64,000 nucleotides of DNA from an uncultured delta proteobacterium (GCA_903901335.1 CAIUQR010000130.1:1-64000), one strand, 5' to 3'. Shown: positions 36,616 to 45,814, numbered from the stretch's first letter. Translations and numbers: made by a program. Notes: generated by a model from the sequence alone, not told the origin.

Positions 36616-36862
36616 CTAATGTTACTTCCACGGCTGAAATCTTTTCATACTGACGTTCTTTAACAATGACTCCCAGTTGGTAGTTTTCTATTTTTTCGAG
36701 TAACGCTTCGTATGTCTTTGCCGGGACGAGATAAGCTGTTGGCCTATTATGATTAAGAATGGCAATAGGCTCACCGCCTGACTGTTCAATAAGGGCAGAA
36801 GGATTTTTCTTGAGTTCTGATATGCTTACTGAGCAATTCGCTAGTACGGATTCCATGATCAC
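36605..36862 (-). CDS. Phd/YefM-family antitoxin
   Basis: An 85-residue antitoxin (SVSISELKKNPSALIEQSGG and IAILNHNRPTAYLVPAKTYE) typical of Phd/YefM proteins that pair with RelE-type toxins. It binds the operon promoter with its N-terminal domain and the toxin with its C-terminal tail. The frame is intact, while the overlapping downstream toxin gene is frameshifted. A start two codons in (MESVLAN) is equally possible. Confidence 0.9.
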   Translation of the reverse strand: MIMESVLANCSVSISELKKNPSALIEQSGGEPIAILNHNRPTAYLVPAKTYEALLEKIENYQLGVIVKERQYEKISAVEVTLDEL

Positions 36863-36980
36863 ACCTATAATTTTTTATTTAGGTCACAAATATATACTTA
36901 TTATAGGTCTTATTTTTGACACCAGCAAGCTGTATTTTTGCACCATCGAGGCAGTGTAATTGGGGCCTTAATTGGGGACT

Positions 36981-36995
36981 GGCTTGACAAATGGG
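36981..36995 (+). repeat. Left inverted repeat of the RAYT element
   Basis: GGCTTGACAAATGGG lies just past the transposase stop and is repeated in inverse orientation upstream of its start (37958-37972). Confidence 0.75.
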
Positions 36996-36997
36996 TA

Positions 36998-37933
36998 TTA
37001 TAGAAATAGTTTCCTGATAGAGTTTACTTTATTTGTCAGCTCCTTGTCAGACTTCAACCTCCTGTCAAGTCGACTGGCGGCCTGACTTAATCCCGACAGG
37101 TCGCGTTTAAGTTTCCGACTGAGAGCTGTCAGATTAAGATACTCAAAATCACGGACAAGCAAGGCCACAACCGCTCTCGGCTCCGATATCCGCTTTTGTC
37201 TGCTTCCCCCGCATAATTCGTCTTGACCAATTTGATAGTGTTCACAAACAGCCTGGATAACCAGATCCAGTGTCGTTCTCTGAATCATTTTCCGGGACGC
37301 TTCGGTAAAAGCCTTTTGAGCAAAACCGTCATCTCCAAGAATTTGCCCTTCAACATTGCCTTGATAAAATTCCTTTCTGTGATCTTCATCCATCCCTTTC
37401 AAGACAAACTGCCGATACAATTCGATTGCCCTTTTCTTTTTCCCGGAAAATTGGGACAAGACCCAGTCTGTAGTCAACCAGGGAATGGAGAGATTTCCCA
37501 AATAAGCGGTATGACTGCTCCAGGGATATTCGTCCGGTGTTTTTACTATTCCGGCGCGAACGGGATTGTTATGGATATAGCGGACAAGTTCCAGCAAATA
37601 GGAGTTGGCGTCTAGAAGAAGTGCCTTATAGCGCCCCTGAAACAGGTGCCCCGTTTGTTTTTTACGATGATTGATGAATCGGGTATAACGAAAACTGACA
37701 TTCTGCAGAATGCGGGATAACGAAACCCTACCGACTTGAATTACCAGATGCACATGGTTCGTCATCAGACAGTAGGCATGGATTCGATGCTCGAATTTTT
37801 CTATGCCTTCCTGAAGAAGAAAAAAGAACCGGCTTCGGTCCTGTTCATCAAAAATGATATCATGCCCGGCGTTTCCCCGCAGAATGACATGATAGCAGGC
37901 GCCTGGATAATAGAGTCTTTTTTTGCGTGCCAT
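36998..37933 (-). CDS. REP-associated tyrosine transposase (RAYT, Y1 family)
   Basis: A 311-residue IS200-like transposase. The metal-binding HVH motif lies in YCLMTNHVHLVIQVG, and GHLFQGRYKALLLD and the helix LVRYIHNNPVRAG are typical. RAYTs cut and join single-stranded DNA at REP hairpins and are usually single-copy domesticated genes. The C-terminal 100 residues contain a probable DNA-binding helix-turn-helix (RAVVALLVRDFEYLNLTALS). The gene is framed by the inverted repeat GGCTTGACAAATGGG at 36981-36995 and 37958-37972. Confidence 0.92.
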   Translation of the reverse strand: MARKKRLYYPGACYHVILRGNAGHDIIFDEQDRSRFFFLLQEGIEKFEHRIHAYCLMTNHVHLVIQVGRVSLSRILQNVSFRYTRFINHRKKQTGHLFQGRYKALLLDANSYLLELVRYIHNNPVRAGIVKTPDEYPWSSHTAYLGNLSIPWLTTDWVLSQFSGKKKRAIELYRQFVLKGMDEDHRKEFYQGNVEGQILGDDGFAQKAFTEASRKMIQRTTLDLVIQAVCEHYQIGQDELCGGSRQKRISEPRAVVALLVRDFEYLNLTALSRKLKRDLSGLSQAASRLDRRLKSDKELTNKVNSIRKLFL

Positions 37934-38335
37934 ACGTCATGAAATAGCAAGTAAATGCCCATTTGTCAAGCCTGACCCGAATGTGAATGTATGACCTCAA
38001 TGTCCATTACTTTTGCAAAAACCTCAGCAGTAAATTTATTTGTTTAATTGATACATTACGTATCCTATAATAACATATATCCAAAAAGGCAAAATCCCAA
38101 GACTAACATATACCAGCTTAGAGAGGCCCCAGGGTCAGAGAGGCCCCAGGGTCAGGCTTGACTTGTGGGTATTTGTTGTTGCCAAAAACAACCACTCCCC
38201 CCAATTCATGCGCAGGTGTGGCTTGATCCCCTATACATGGAGTTTGTCAATCCGTAAAAAGAATCAATCCAGCACCCGTTCTGTTCTGTTACCCCGCAGG
38301 TGGCTTAGCCACCCGCCGGGTCAACATTTATTCTC
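37934..38335. other. Gene-free region between the RAYT gene and the Cys-rich gene
   Basis: About 400 bp. It holds the REP-like pair, the tandem 17-bp repeat, and a separate hairpin GGTGGC-TTA-GCCACC near 38302-38316 without a T run. No gene is seen. Confidence 0.5.
37958..38169. repeat. REP-like inverted pair with tandem 17-bp repeats
   Basis: CCCATTTGTCAAGCC then TGACCC (37958-37978) is inverted relative to GGGTCAGGCTTGAC (38149-38162), giving a 14-bp match extended by TGGG at the end. Before the second copy the 17-bp unit GAGAGGCCCCAGGGTCA occurs twice in tandem (38121-38154). The pair resembles a BIME (two inverted REPs) next to the RAYT gene. Confidence 0.7.
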
Positions 38336-39013
38336 TCATTTCAATCCATCGCCGGCAGCCGGAAATACCGGCCCCTGCCCTTCTTCAAAGCAGATGCGGC
38401 CCTTTTGCTCTAAAAGCGTCTCGAACTGCTCCAGGTCCTCATCGCTTGTTATCTCTTCTTTCTGCATCTGTTCGAAGCGGCAATTGCATCTGCTCAGCTG
38501 GCCGAGGCACCAGGGACAGACCTCCACCGGACAGCCCAGATGGTGATGTTCTCCAATTGCCACCAAACAGACCGGACACAAGGCCTTGTTTATCTTCCAG
38601 GTCTCACTGAAATCAGTAAATTCAGCCAGAGTCGGGTGGAGCTGCAAAAAGGATTCGCTGCTTGTATACCCAAAAAAACCGAGTATCTCCTCATCTCCTA
38701 TACCGTCTTGATATTCTCCCAGAAATCCGGCGTGATCTTCGGTCGCAAAGAAGATATAGTCATGAGCCCCGGCACTCAAGCCCAGCAAGAATATCCCCTG
38801 CCGCCTCTCCATATGGACAATCCTGGACACAGGCTCTTCCCGTGCCTCCGGCAATGAGGAATAAAATTCCTTCAATACCCGCAAGGCGACCCGATTGGCC
38901 CGGTAGTGTTCAAGCAGGGCATTCGCCTTATCGCGGTCCTCTTTACTGACTGCATACTTGATAAGGAGTTTGATCTCTTCAATAATTGTCTGTAATTCGC
39001 CTGTTTCCTTCAT
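38336..39013 (-). CDS. Cys-rich protein of unknown function, coupled to thiE
   Basis: A 225-residue soluble protein that I do not recognise. The N-terminal half is helical and charged. The C-terminal part has a zinc-ribbon-like Cys/His cluster: CPVCLVAIGEHHHLGCPVEV, then CPWCLGQLSRCNC (about residues 150-185). A central stretch (YIFFATEDHAGFLGEYQDGI) is unassigned. ATG 39013 begins one base after the thiE stop, so it is probably translated from the same mRNA. A longer frame back to 39091 would overlap thiE and was not used. Confidence 0.7.
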   Translation of the reverse strand: MKETGELQTIIEEIKLLIKYAVSKEDRDKANALLEHYRANRVALRVLKEFYSSLPEAREEPVSRIVHMERRQGIFLLGLSAGAHDYIFFATEDHAGFLGEYQDGIGDEEILGFFGYTSSESFLQLHPTLAEFTDFSETWKINKALCPVCLVAIGEHHHLGCPVEVCPWCLGQLSRCNCRFEQMQKEEITSDEDLEQFETLLEQKGRICFEEGQGPVFPAAGDGLK

Positions 39014-39014
39014 A

Positions 39015-39719
39015 CTACTTCTCATCCTGTTTTCCGTTAACACAGGCCGATATCGCCCGTACCCATCTGGCAGTTTCACTTTTGATATCATCAGCCTGGC
39101 TGATTGCGGTTACCACCGCAATCCGTTTTGCCCCACAGGCGACGAGCTGATCAATATGTCCATACTTTATCCCCCCCATCACGGTAAACGGCAACGGACA
39201 TTTACTACTGAACGCGGCAATGGCCTGCGGGCCTAAAAAGGACAGCAGACCTGCTTTCGTCCCCGTGGGATAGATCGGCCCGACATTGAAGTAGGAGACA
39301 AGATTCGGGTCTTTTGCAACCAAACGGACCAGCGCCTCGGCATCCGCCTCACTGTTGCAGGAAAGCCCAATCAATAAATCCGGGGCCAGTTTCCTTATCT
39401 CCCCTGGCGGGAGATCGTTCTGCCCGACGTGTATCCCATCGGCATCGGAGAGAAGAGCGATATCGAGGCGGTCGTTCACCAAAAAGAGCGCCCCGGCCTC
39501 TCTCGTCTTTTCCCGAAAGTGCCGGGCCTTCTCTAAAAGGACGGCATCCTTGCTTTCCTTGTCCCGCAGCTGCACGATCCGAGCCCCTCCCGCCAGCACC
39601 CCATCAAGCCACTCCCGGTCCGATCTCCCGGCCGCCAGTTTTTCGCAACTTACCGGATAGACAGTCACTTCCTCTACAAACTGTCTCAATCTCCGCTCAT
39701 ATTTTTCGGCATCGACCAT
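39015..39719 (-). CDS. thiE: Thiamine phosphate synthase
   Basis: ThiE couples HMP-pyrophosphate and thiazole phosphate to thiamine phosphate. The TIM-barrel protein has ARIVQLRDKE, FLVNDRLDIAL, ADGIHVGQNDLP, FNVGPIYPTGTKA and FTVMGGI, all typical of ThiE phosphate and substrate loops. At 234 residues it is slightly longer than usual because of an N-terminal extension. I see no TPP riboswitch upstream. The next gene starts one base after its stop. Confidence 0.93.
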   Translation of the reverse strand: MVDAEKYERRLRQFVEEVTVYPVSCEKLAAGRSDREWLDGVLAGGARIVQLRDKESKDAVLLEKARHFREKTREAGALFLVNDRLDIALLSDADGIHVGQNDLPPGEIRKLAPDLLIGLSCNSEADAEALVRLVAKDPNLVSYFNVGPIYPTGTKAGLLSFLGPQAIAAFSSKCPLPFTVMGGIKYGHIDQLVACGAKRIAVVTAISQADDIKSETARWVRAISACVNGKQDEK

Positions 39720-40128
39720 CTCTTTTTCCCTCTATGATTCCAGATACAGGCCAATCATCCTACAGCACCAACTCTTTTTTTCGGTACATTTCACGAATGA
39801 CACGTTCCGGTCATGTTTGTTTTTGAAAGGTAACAAAAAAGAAAAAATTGAACAATTGGCCCATCTATGTTAGTTTAGATTACTAGTAAGAACACAGTGA
39901 GGCAACCATCTCACCCCCTGCCATCTGTCCACGGTAATCAAATACCCTCTTTGAAGAGCAGCTCATCGAATTACCTTGTTGTCGTCGCAAAACAGACGGT
40001 TTCATTGTACTGCAATCAACGGCTCTCTGCATTACTTGCTTTATCTGGTACAGATGGGCGGAAAGCCCCGGAAAAAGACTCTATGCAGCCTATTTTATTT
40101 TTTGGGCTCAGCAGATATGAGGAAAAAA
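39720..40128. other. Divergent intergenic region between thiE and gltA
   Basis: About 400 bp that should hold the promoters of both genes. The citrate synthase frame is open for 51 further codons to the left (from 39976), but this stretch has no family similarity. I find no clear hairpin or riboswitch. Confidence 0.35.
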
Positions 40129-41427
40129 ATGCCAGACAAGTTCGCTCAGCTTATTCTTGAAGGAAAGACCTATACATTCCCTGTGCTTGAAGGATCCTAT
40201 GGCGAAAAGGCCATTGATATCAGTACACTCTTAAAACAATCCGGATACGTTACACTGGATCGGGGTTATATGAACACCGGTTCCTGCTCCAGCACCATTA
40301 CCTATCTGGACGGCAAGGCCGGTGTGCTTGATTATCGCGGCTATGCCATCGAGGAGCTCGCGGAAAACTGTTCCTTTGTCGAGGTCGCCTATCTCCTTCT
40401 GCATGGCAACCTGCCCAATGAGCAGGAATTGACAGACTACAGGGAACTGATGGGGCATTATGCGCTCATCCATGAGGACATGATCCATTTTTTTGATCAT
40501 TTTCCGCCCAATGCGTCGCCGATGTCGATCCTGTCAACCATGGTCAACTCGCTGCACAATTTTTATCCGGAACTGACCACCCATCCGGATCCAATGGAAA
40601 GCTTTGACAGCATCACGGCACGGCTACTTGCGAAGGTCAGGACAATCGCGGCGTTTTCCTATAAGAAATCAAAGGGCCACCCGCTTATCTACCCCCGGTA
40701 TGACCTGAACTACTGCGAGAATTTTCTCAACATGATGTTCGATACGCCGACACGGCCTTATAAAATTCTGCCGAAGGTCGTTTCCACCCTCAATAAGCTC
40801 TTGATCCTCCACGCCGATCACGAACAGAACTGCTCGACCTCAACGGTCCGCCTGGTCGGAAGCGCCGGTGTGAACCTCTATGCATCGATAGCCGCCGGGA
40901 TCAACGCCCTCTGGGGACCGTTGCACGGTGGAGCTGCCCAGGAGGTGGTTGAGATGCTGGAGGGCATCTATGCCGATGACAAAGACTTTGAAAAATACAT
41001 CCGCAAGGCGAAAGATCAGAACGATCCCTACCGGCTGTCGGGATTCGGGCATCGGGTCTACAAGACCTTCGATCCGCGCGCCCAGATTATCAAAAAATCC
41101 TGCGACGAGACCCTGGCGGCCTTGAACGTCAAAGACCCGCTCCTTGATATTGCCAAGGAGCTTGAAGACAGGGTCAGAAGCGACGACTACTTTGTCAGCA
41201 GAAACCTCTACCCCAATGTCGACTTTTACAGCGGTATCATTTACCGGGCCATGGGTATTCCAACCAATATGTTTACGGTGATGTTCGCCCTGGGCCGGCT
41301 GCCCGGCTGGCTTGCCAACTGGCGGGAGATGATGGGTGATTCGGAGAGCAGACGGATAGGCCGGCCGCGTCAACTCTATACCGGCTATACCAGGCGGCCT
41401 TTTATCCCCTTAAGTGCAAGAAAATAG
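40129..41427 (+). CDS. gltA: Citrate synthase
   Basis: Condenses acetyl-CoA and oxaloacetate. From ATG 40129 (GAGGA at 6-base spacing) the protein has 432 residues, the size of type II hexameric citrate synthases. Active-site signatures: GPLHGGAAQEVVEML (His), SGFGHRVYKTFDPRA (His and Arg) and NVDFYSGIIYRAMG (Asp). LDYRGYAIEELAEN is also typical. A second in-frame ATG at 40117 lies four codons upstream. In sulfate reducers it may feed an oxidative or a biosynthetic TCA branch; the sequence does not decide. Confidence 0.95.
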   Translation: MPDKFAQLILEGKTYTFPVLEGSYGEKAIDISTLLKQSGYVTLDRGYMNTGSCSSTITYLDGKAGVLDYRGYAIEELAENCSFVEVAYLLLHGNLPNEQELTDYRELMGHYALIHEDMIHFFDHFPPNASPMSILSTMVNSLHNFYPELTTHPDPMESFDSITARLLAKVRTIAAFSYKKSKGHPLIYPRYDLNYCENFLNMMFDTPTRPYKILPKVVSTLNKLLILHADHEQNCSTSTVRLVGSAGVNLYASIAAGINALWGPLHGGAAQEVVEMLEGIYADDKDFEKYIRKAKDQNDPYRLSGFGHRVYKTFDPRAQIIKKSCDETLAALNVKDPLLDIAKELEDRVRSDDYFVSRNLYPNVDFYSGIIYRAMGIPTNMFTVMFALGRLPGWLANWREMMGDSESRRIGRPRQLYTGYTRRPFIPLSARK

Positions 41428-41451
41428 TCGTCGCTGCTCTACCGCCTGTCA

Positions 41452-41484
41452 GGGCAAGGAGCCTTCCCACTCCTTGCCCCCTTT
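41452..41484 (+). terminator. Terminator of gltA
   Basis: GGGCAAGGAG (41452-41461) pairs with CTCCTTGCCC (41470-41479) around an 8-base loop, followed by CCTTTT. Confidence 0.8.
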
Positions 41485-41690
41485 TCCAACCCGCAAAAAT
41501 TGATACATCAGAATCCGTTTTTTTTCAAACAACAGAAATATCCATGGCATTATTCGGTTAAACATAAAAAAACGTTGCAACATCAAAAACATTGCATTAG
41601 TAACTTGGGACAGAGGTGTGATACTATTCGAGGGACCATATTAGAAACAAGGAATGAAAACGACTCAGCTTAATCCCTTTCCCTTCTATC

Positions 41691-42371
41691 ATGTTTGATA
41701 CATCTATTACTCATCTCATAAAATCAATTGCCGACAGTCAGCCTGCCAGAATCAGCCTTTCGACAACGGCCGGCGTGACCTTTCATCTTGATTGTATCTA
41801 CAAGGAAGGGATAGCCCCACCACGGTTTTTCCTGGTTTTCCCGCCAAAGACCCTGCCGAAAGAGATCGATCTGTCGCAACACTGCCTTGTCTCCATCCAC
41901 AACACGGATGAAAACGCAGCACCTCTCTCTCTGAACGCCAAGATTGAAGAGGTTATCGGTGATCGCACTCTTGAACTCACGGGCAAGAGAAATATTGACC
42001 CGACGACCCTCCGTGAATTCTTCCGGGTCACCATGTATGCCCCGGTTACCATCAGTTCCGCACCGGAAGCAAAGGAAAATTGGTCGCTGAAGGGAGAAAC
42101 CCTTGATATCTCAGGATCGGGGCTCCTGGCTCTTTTTGATGAGGAATGTCAGGAAAGGCAACATATCAAAATCACGATGGAACTCCCCTCACCACAGGCC
42201 TCCGTCTCCTGCATGGGGCATGTCATCTATACCCGAAGGGTACGAAAAGGGCGGTGGCAGGTTGCCCTGCATTTTGATGAGATCGGCACCAAGCAGCGGG
42301 ATATGATTATCTCCAACTGCCTTTATGAACAGCGGAGGCAACTCAGTATGGGTCTGCAGCCAAACATTTGA
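41691..42371 (+). CDS. PilZ domain protein (probable c-di-GMP receptor)
   Basis: A 226-residue soluble protein. The C-terminal PilZ domain has the two c-di-GMP binding elements: REFFRVTMYAPV (modified RxxxR) near residue 108 and LDISGSGLLALF (D/NxSxxG) near 137. The N-terminal 100 residues resemble a YcgR-type accessory domain. It may respond to c-di-GMP made by enzymes such as the GGDEF-EAL protein in this window, but no direct link is seen. It is convergent with polA (6-bp gap). Confidence 0.85.
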   Translation: MFDTSITHLIKSIADSQPARISLSTTAGVTFHLDCIYKEGIAPPRFFLVFPPKTLPKEIDLSQHCLVSIHNTDENAAPLSLNAKIEEVIGDRTLELTGKRNIDPTTLREFFRVTMYAPVTISSAPEAKENWSLKGETLDISGSGLLALFDEECQERQHIKITMELPSPQASVSCMGHVIYTRRVRKGRWQVALHFDEIGTKQRDMIISNCLYEQRRQLSMGLQPNI

Positions 42372-42377
42372 TTTTTC

Positions 42378-45095
42378 TCATTGCCGGCTGACCGCCCCGT
42401 CAGTTTTGGCCGGCTCTCCCTTGGCCAGACTCTTTCCCGCCTCCAGATTCACGATCAATGGGACATCCAGCGGCAACACCGATTCCATCGCCTTCCTGAC
42501 TACGCTCCTGGTCGGCTCGACCTGATCAATCGGCACCTCAAAGACCAGCTCATCATGGATCTGCAACAGAAGCCGGGCATCCAGCTTTTCTTCCACCAGG
42601 GCCGGTACAACTGCAAGCATCGCCAGTTTGATAATATCCGCAGCAGTTCCCTGGATCGGCGTATTGAGCGCAATCCTCTCGGCGAAATCGCGACTGTTCT
42701 TGTTTTTTGATGTAATATCGGGCAACTCCCGCCGCCGCTTGAGCAGGGTGGTCACAAACCCCTGCTTCCTGGCCTGTTCTACGACCTCATGCATAAAGGT
42801 CCTGACCCCGCTATAAAGATGAAAATAGCGGTCGATGAAGATCTGGGCCTCCTTTCTGCCGATACCGAGCTGTTCCGACAGGCCGAAACTGCTCATTCCG
42901 TAGACGATGCCGAAGTTGATGCTCTTGGCCACCCGCCGCATCTCGGATGTGATCAGAAGAGGTGAGACGGAAAAGATTTCCGCCGCAGTCCTGGTATGGA
43001 TATCCTCACCGTTTCGAAACGCCTGGACAAGAACCCGATCCTTTGAGTAGTGGGCCAGAACCCGCAGATCGATCTGGGAATAATCGGCAGACAAAAAGAC
43101 CTGGCCTGCAGAAGGAATGAAGGCCTGCCGGACACGGTTGCCGTCCTCCGACCGGATCGGGATATTCTGCAGGTTCGGGTTGCTGCTCGAAAGTCTTCCC
43201 GTTGCGGTCACGGTCTGGTTATAGGAGGTATAGATCCTCCCCGTCTGCCGATCCATCAGGCTGGCCAATTTCTCCACATAGGTGGACTGCAGTTTGGCAA
43301 GCGTCCGGTACTCCATGATCTTCGCCGGCAGCTCATGCCGGTAGGCCAGTTTTTCCAGGACCTTCATATCGGTGGAGTATCCTGTTTTCGTCTTTCTGCC
43401 GAAAGGCAGCCGCATCTCGTCAAAGAGGATCTTCCCCAACTGTTTCGGTGATTGGATGTTGAATTCTCCTCCGGCAAGCAGATAGATCTCCTGTTCCAGT
43501 ACAAGAAGTTTTTGGGAAAACTCAACGGATAAGCGGGAGAGAACCTCCGGATCGATTCGGATGCCTGCTGATTCCATGTCGGCAAGAATGGAGACCAGAG
43601 GCATCTCCACATCCGTAAACAGGGAGATCAGGCCCAGTTCCTGCAAACGGGGCTCAAATTCCCGCCAGAGCATATGCGCCCCGCAGACATCTTCACAGCT
43701 GTAATAACAAGCCGCCAGGATATCGACAAAGGCAAACGCCTCCGCCCTCTTATCATCACCGACCACGTCTGCAAACGAGGTCATCCGCAGATTGCATTCC
43801 AGACAGAGGTCATCGAGTTTCAGCGACCTCCTGGTCGGGTCCAGAAGATAGGCCGCGATCATGGTATCCAGGAGTTGCCCGCCAAGTCGAATCGCGCAAT
43901 TCTTCAGGATAACCGCATAGTCATATTTGATATTATGACCAAGTTTCGGGAGATTCGAGGCCTCCAGAAACGGGCGTAGAACTGCTGCCACCCGGGTACA
44001 ATCAAGCTGTCCCGGCGCCTTCTCCCCATTCTCAAGGCGATGGCCGAGTGGAATATACCAGCTTTTATCCTGATCGATACAGAGCGAGATACCAACCAGT
44101 TCCGCTCTCCGGGTGTCAAGCGATGTTGTCTCCGTATCAAGGACCAGAATCGAGGCCGTCGACAGCGCCTTTTCCAGATCCCGTAACTCCTCCTCTGTGC
44201 GCACCAGCTGAAAACCGGCGGTTGAAACCGGCAGCGCAGTATCTATGACCTCGACATCTTTCAGTAATCGTGTAAATTCGAGCTCCTTATACAGTGCCTG
44301 AAGCTGCACTTCATCAGGCTGCCCAAGGAGGTAGTCGCTTATATTTTCTGGGACATCAACATCCATCTTTAGGCTGATGAGCTGTCTGGAGAGATAGGCT
44401 GCGTCCCTGCTCTCGACAAGACGCTGCCTCATTTTCGATGCCTTCATCTCGTCCAGATGGGCATATACCCCGTCCAGGGATCCATAGTCATTAATCAGTT
44501 TTTCCGCAGTCTTCGGGCCGATACCGGCAACCCCTGGAACATTGTCGGAACTGTCTCCGATAAGAGAGAAAAAATCGAGAAGCTGTTCGGGACCGACATT
44601 AAATTTTTTTCGGATTTCGTCGGGATCAAAGACCTTATCCCGCATCGGATCCCACATGACCACCTGATCATTTACCAGCTGCAGCAGGTCCTTATCTCCC
44701 GAGATAATGAGGACCTTGAAACCCTGCGAGGCGAGAAGCCGGGTAGCTGAGGCAATAATGTCGTCTGCCTCAACGCCTGTTTTTTCAAACAGCCGGATAT
44801 TGCAGGCAGCAACAAAGGCCTTGATAAAAGGGATCTGTGATGCCAGATCATCGGGCATCGGCGGTCTGTTCGCCTTATAGGCAGGATACATCTCATGCCT
44901 GAAGACCGGACCGCGGCTGTCAAAGGCCACCGCGATGTATTCAGGGGTCTTTTCCCTGAGAAGGCGATGTACGATATTGACGAACCCATAAACCGCATGG
45001 GTCGGCACCCCTTTACTGGTGGTAAGAGGGGTTATCGCATGATAGGCGCGATAGATATAGGCACTTCCATCGATAAGATATACTTCCTTGCTCAC
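42378..45095 (-). CDS. polA: DNA polymerase I
   Basis: A 905-residue polymerase with all three domains: 5'-3' exonuclease (YLIDGSAYIYRAYHAI; VPGVAGIGPKTAEKLI), 3'-5' exonuclease with catalytic acidic residues retained (LVLDTETTSLDT; GHNIKYDYA), and the family A polymerase (motif A FLSADYSQIDLRVLAH, motif B RRVAKSINFGIVYGMS, motif C LLQIHDELVFEV). It fills gaps in repair and removes RNA primers. The proofreading site looks intact, unlike many Gram-positive Pol I enzymes. Confidence 0.97.
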   Translation of the reverse strand: MSKEVYLIDGSAYIYRAYHAITPLTTSKGVPTHAVYGFVNIVHRLLREKTPEYIAVAFDSRGPVFRHEMYPAYKANRPPMPDDLASQIPFIKAFVAACNIRLFEKTGVEADDIIASATRLLASQGFKVLIISGDKDLLQLVNDQVVMWDPMRDKVFDPDEIRKKFNVGPEQLLDFFSLIGDSSDNVPGVAGIGPKTAEKLINDYGSLDGVYAHLDEMKASKMRQRLVESRDAAYLSRQLISLKMDVDVPENISDYLLGQPDEVQLQALYKELEFTRLLKDVEVIDTALPVSTAGFQLVRTEEELRDLEKALSTASILVLDTETTSLDTRRAELVGISLCIDQDKSWYIPLGHRLENGEKAPGQLDCTRVAAVLRPFLEASNLPKLGHNIKYDYAVILKNCAIRLGGQLLDTMIAAYLLDPTRRSLKLDDLCLECNLRMTSFADVVGDDKRAEAFAFVDILAACYYSCEDVCGAHMLWREFEPRLQELGLISLFTDVEMPLVSILADMESAGIRIDPEVLSRLSVEFSQKLLVLEQEIYLLAGGEFNIQSPKQLGKILFDEMRLPFGRKTKTGYSTDMKVLEKLAYRHELPAKIMEYRTLAKLQSTYVEKLASLMDRQTGRIYTSYNQTVTATGRLSSSNPNLQNIPIRSEDGNRVRQAFIPSAGQVFLSADYSQIDLRVLAHYSKDRVLVQAFRNGEDIHTRTAAEIFSVSPLLITSEMRRVAKSINFGIVYGMSSFGLSEQLGIGRKEAQIFIDRYFHLYSGVRTFMHEVVEQARKQGFVTTLLKRRRELPDITSKNKNSRDFAERIALNTPIQGTAADIIKLAMLAVVPALVEEKLDARLLLQIHDELVFEVPIDQVEPTRSVVRKAMESVLPLDVPLIVNLEAGKSLAKGEPAKTDGAVSRQ

Positions 45096-45215
45096 TGGCG
45101 GTCACTCCTGTCGGCGACATCTCATTGTTCTGCAGCCCCCCTTTTACAAGGGCTCGTTCCATCCCCGCCACCATACAGACTTTTTCATCAGAAATCATGG
45201 AGAATGGGCATAAAA

Positions 45216-45255
45216 ACAAAAAAGGCCCAGTGCAAACCGTATTGCACCGGGCCTT
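45216..45255 (-). terminator. Terminator of the RaiA/cold-shock gene
   Basis: On the minus strand AAGGCCCGGTGCAA pairs with TTGCACTGGGCCTT (one G-U pair) around a 6-base loop and runs into TTTTTTG. It begins 26 bases after the stop. Confidence 0.9.
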
Positions 45256-45280
45256 CAAACAAATCAATAAAGAGTCTTTC

Positions 45281-45814
45281 CTATTTTGCCACCCTCACCC
45301 ATGAGGCCTGAGGACCTTTATCTCCAATAGTCTCGCCGTAGAGGACATCGTCCCCTTCGGCCAGTTCGTCCATATTGACATTTTTCAAGGCGTTCTCGTG
45401 AAAGTAGATCTCCCGTTGATCGGAGGTGGTTATGAAACCATACGATTCAAGCGGGGAAAGCTTATGGATTATTCCATACTTATCCCCGTTCGTCTCCTGC
45501 TCAAGACCTTTCTGGTCTTTCCGCTTTTTTCTCAATATTTCCTTCAGTTGTAAAGAAAGCACATCGAAGGCATCAACAAGTAAAGGGCGGACATTTTCTC
45601 CTTTTCTGGTCACAACAACGGTATCATTCGGTACCGACGCAATCAATTTGATCTCATACCCTCCTTCCTTATGATGGGAAGTCGCTTCAATGGTTACACG
45701 CAGATGCAGAACAAAATTTGCATAATGACGAACAAGCTTCTCTTTTTCTTCCTCGATCTTAGTCTGCCAACCTTTCCGCAACTCAACATTCCGGGCTTCG
45801 ATCTTCAGTTCCAT
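45281..45814 (-). CDS. HPF/RaiA-type ribosome-associated protein fused to a cold-shock domain
   Basis: A 177-residue fusion. The N-terminal 105 residues are an HPF/RaiA (S30AE-like) domain (MELKIEARNVELRKGWQTKI; LRVTIEATSHHKEGGYEIKL). The C-terminal 70 residues form a cold-shock/OB RNA-binding domain (GIIHKLSPLESYGFITTSDQ; EIYFHENALKN; GPQASWVRVAK). RaiA proteins bind the ribosome under stress and the cold-shock domain would add RNA binding, so a translation-silencing role is likely. It is monocistronic with a strong terminator. Confidence 0.88.
   Translation of the reverse strand: MELKIEARNVELRKGWQTKIEEEKEKLVRHYANFVLHLRVTIEATSHHKEGGYEIKLIASVPNDTVVVTRKGENVRPLLVDAFDVLSLQLKEILRKKRKDQKGLEQETNGDKYGIIHKLSPLESYGFITTSDQREIYFHENALKNVNMDELAEGDDVLYGETIGDKGPQASWVRVAK

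Noticed and set aside
36998-37933. A standard insertion sequence (IS200/IS605)
   Set aside because: The protein has the RAYT C-terminal extension and REP-like flanks, and there is no accessory TnpB.
39720-39976. TPP riboswitch upstream of thiE
   Set aside because: The conserved CTGAGA and ACCTGATCTGG elements are not present.
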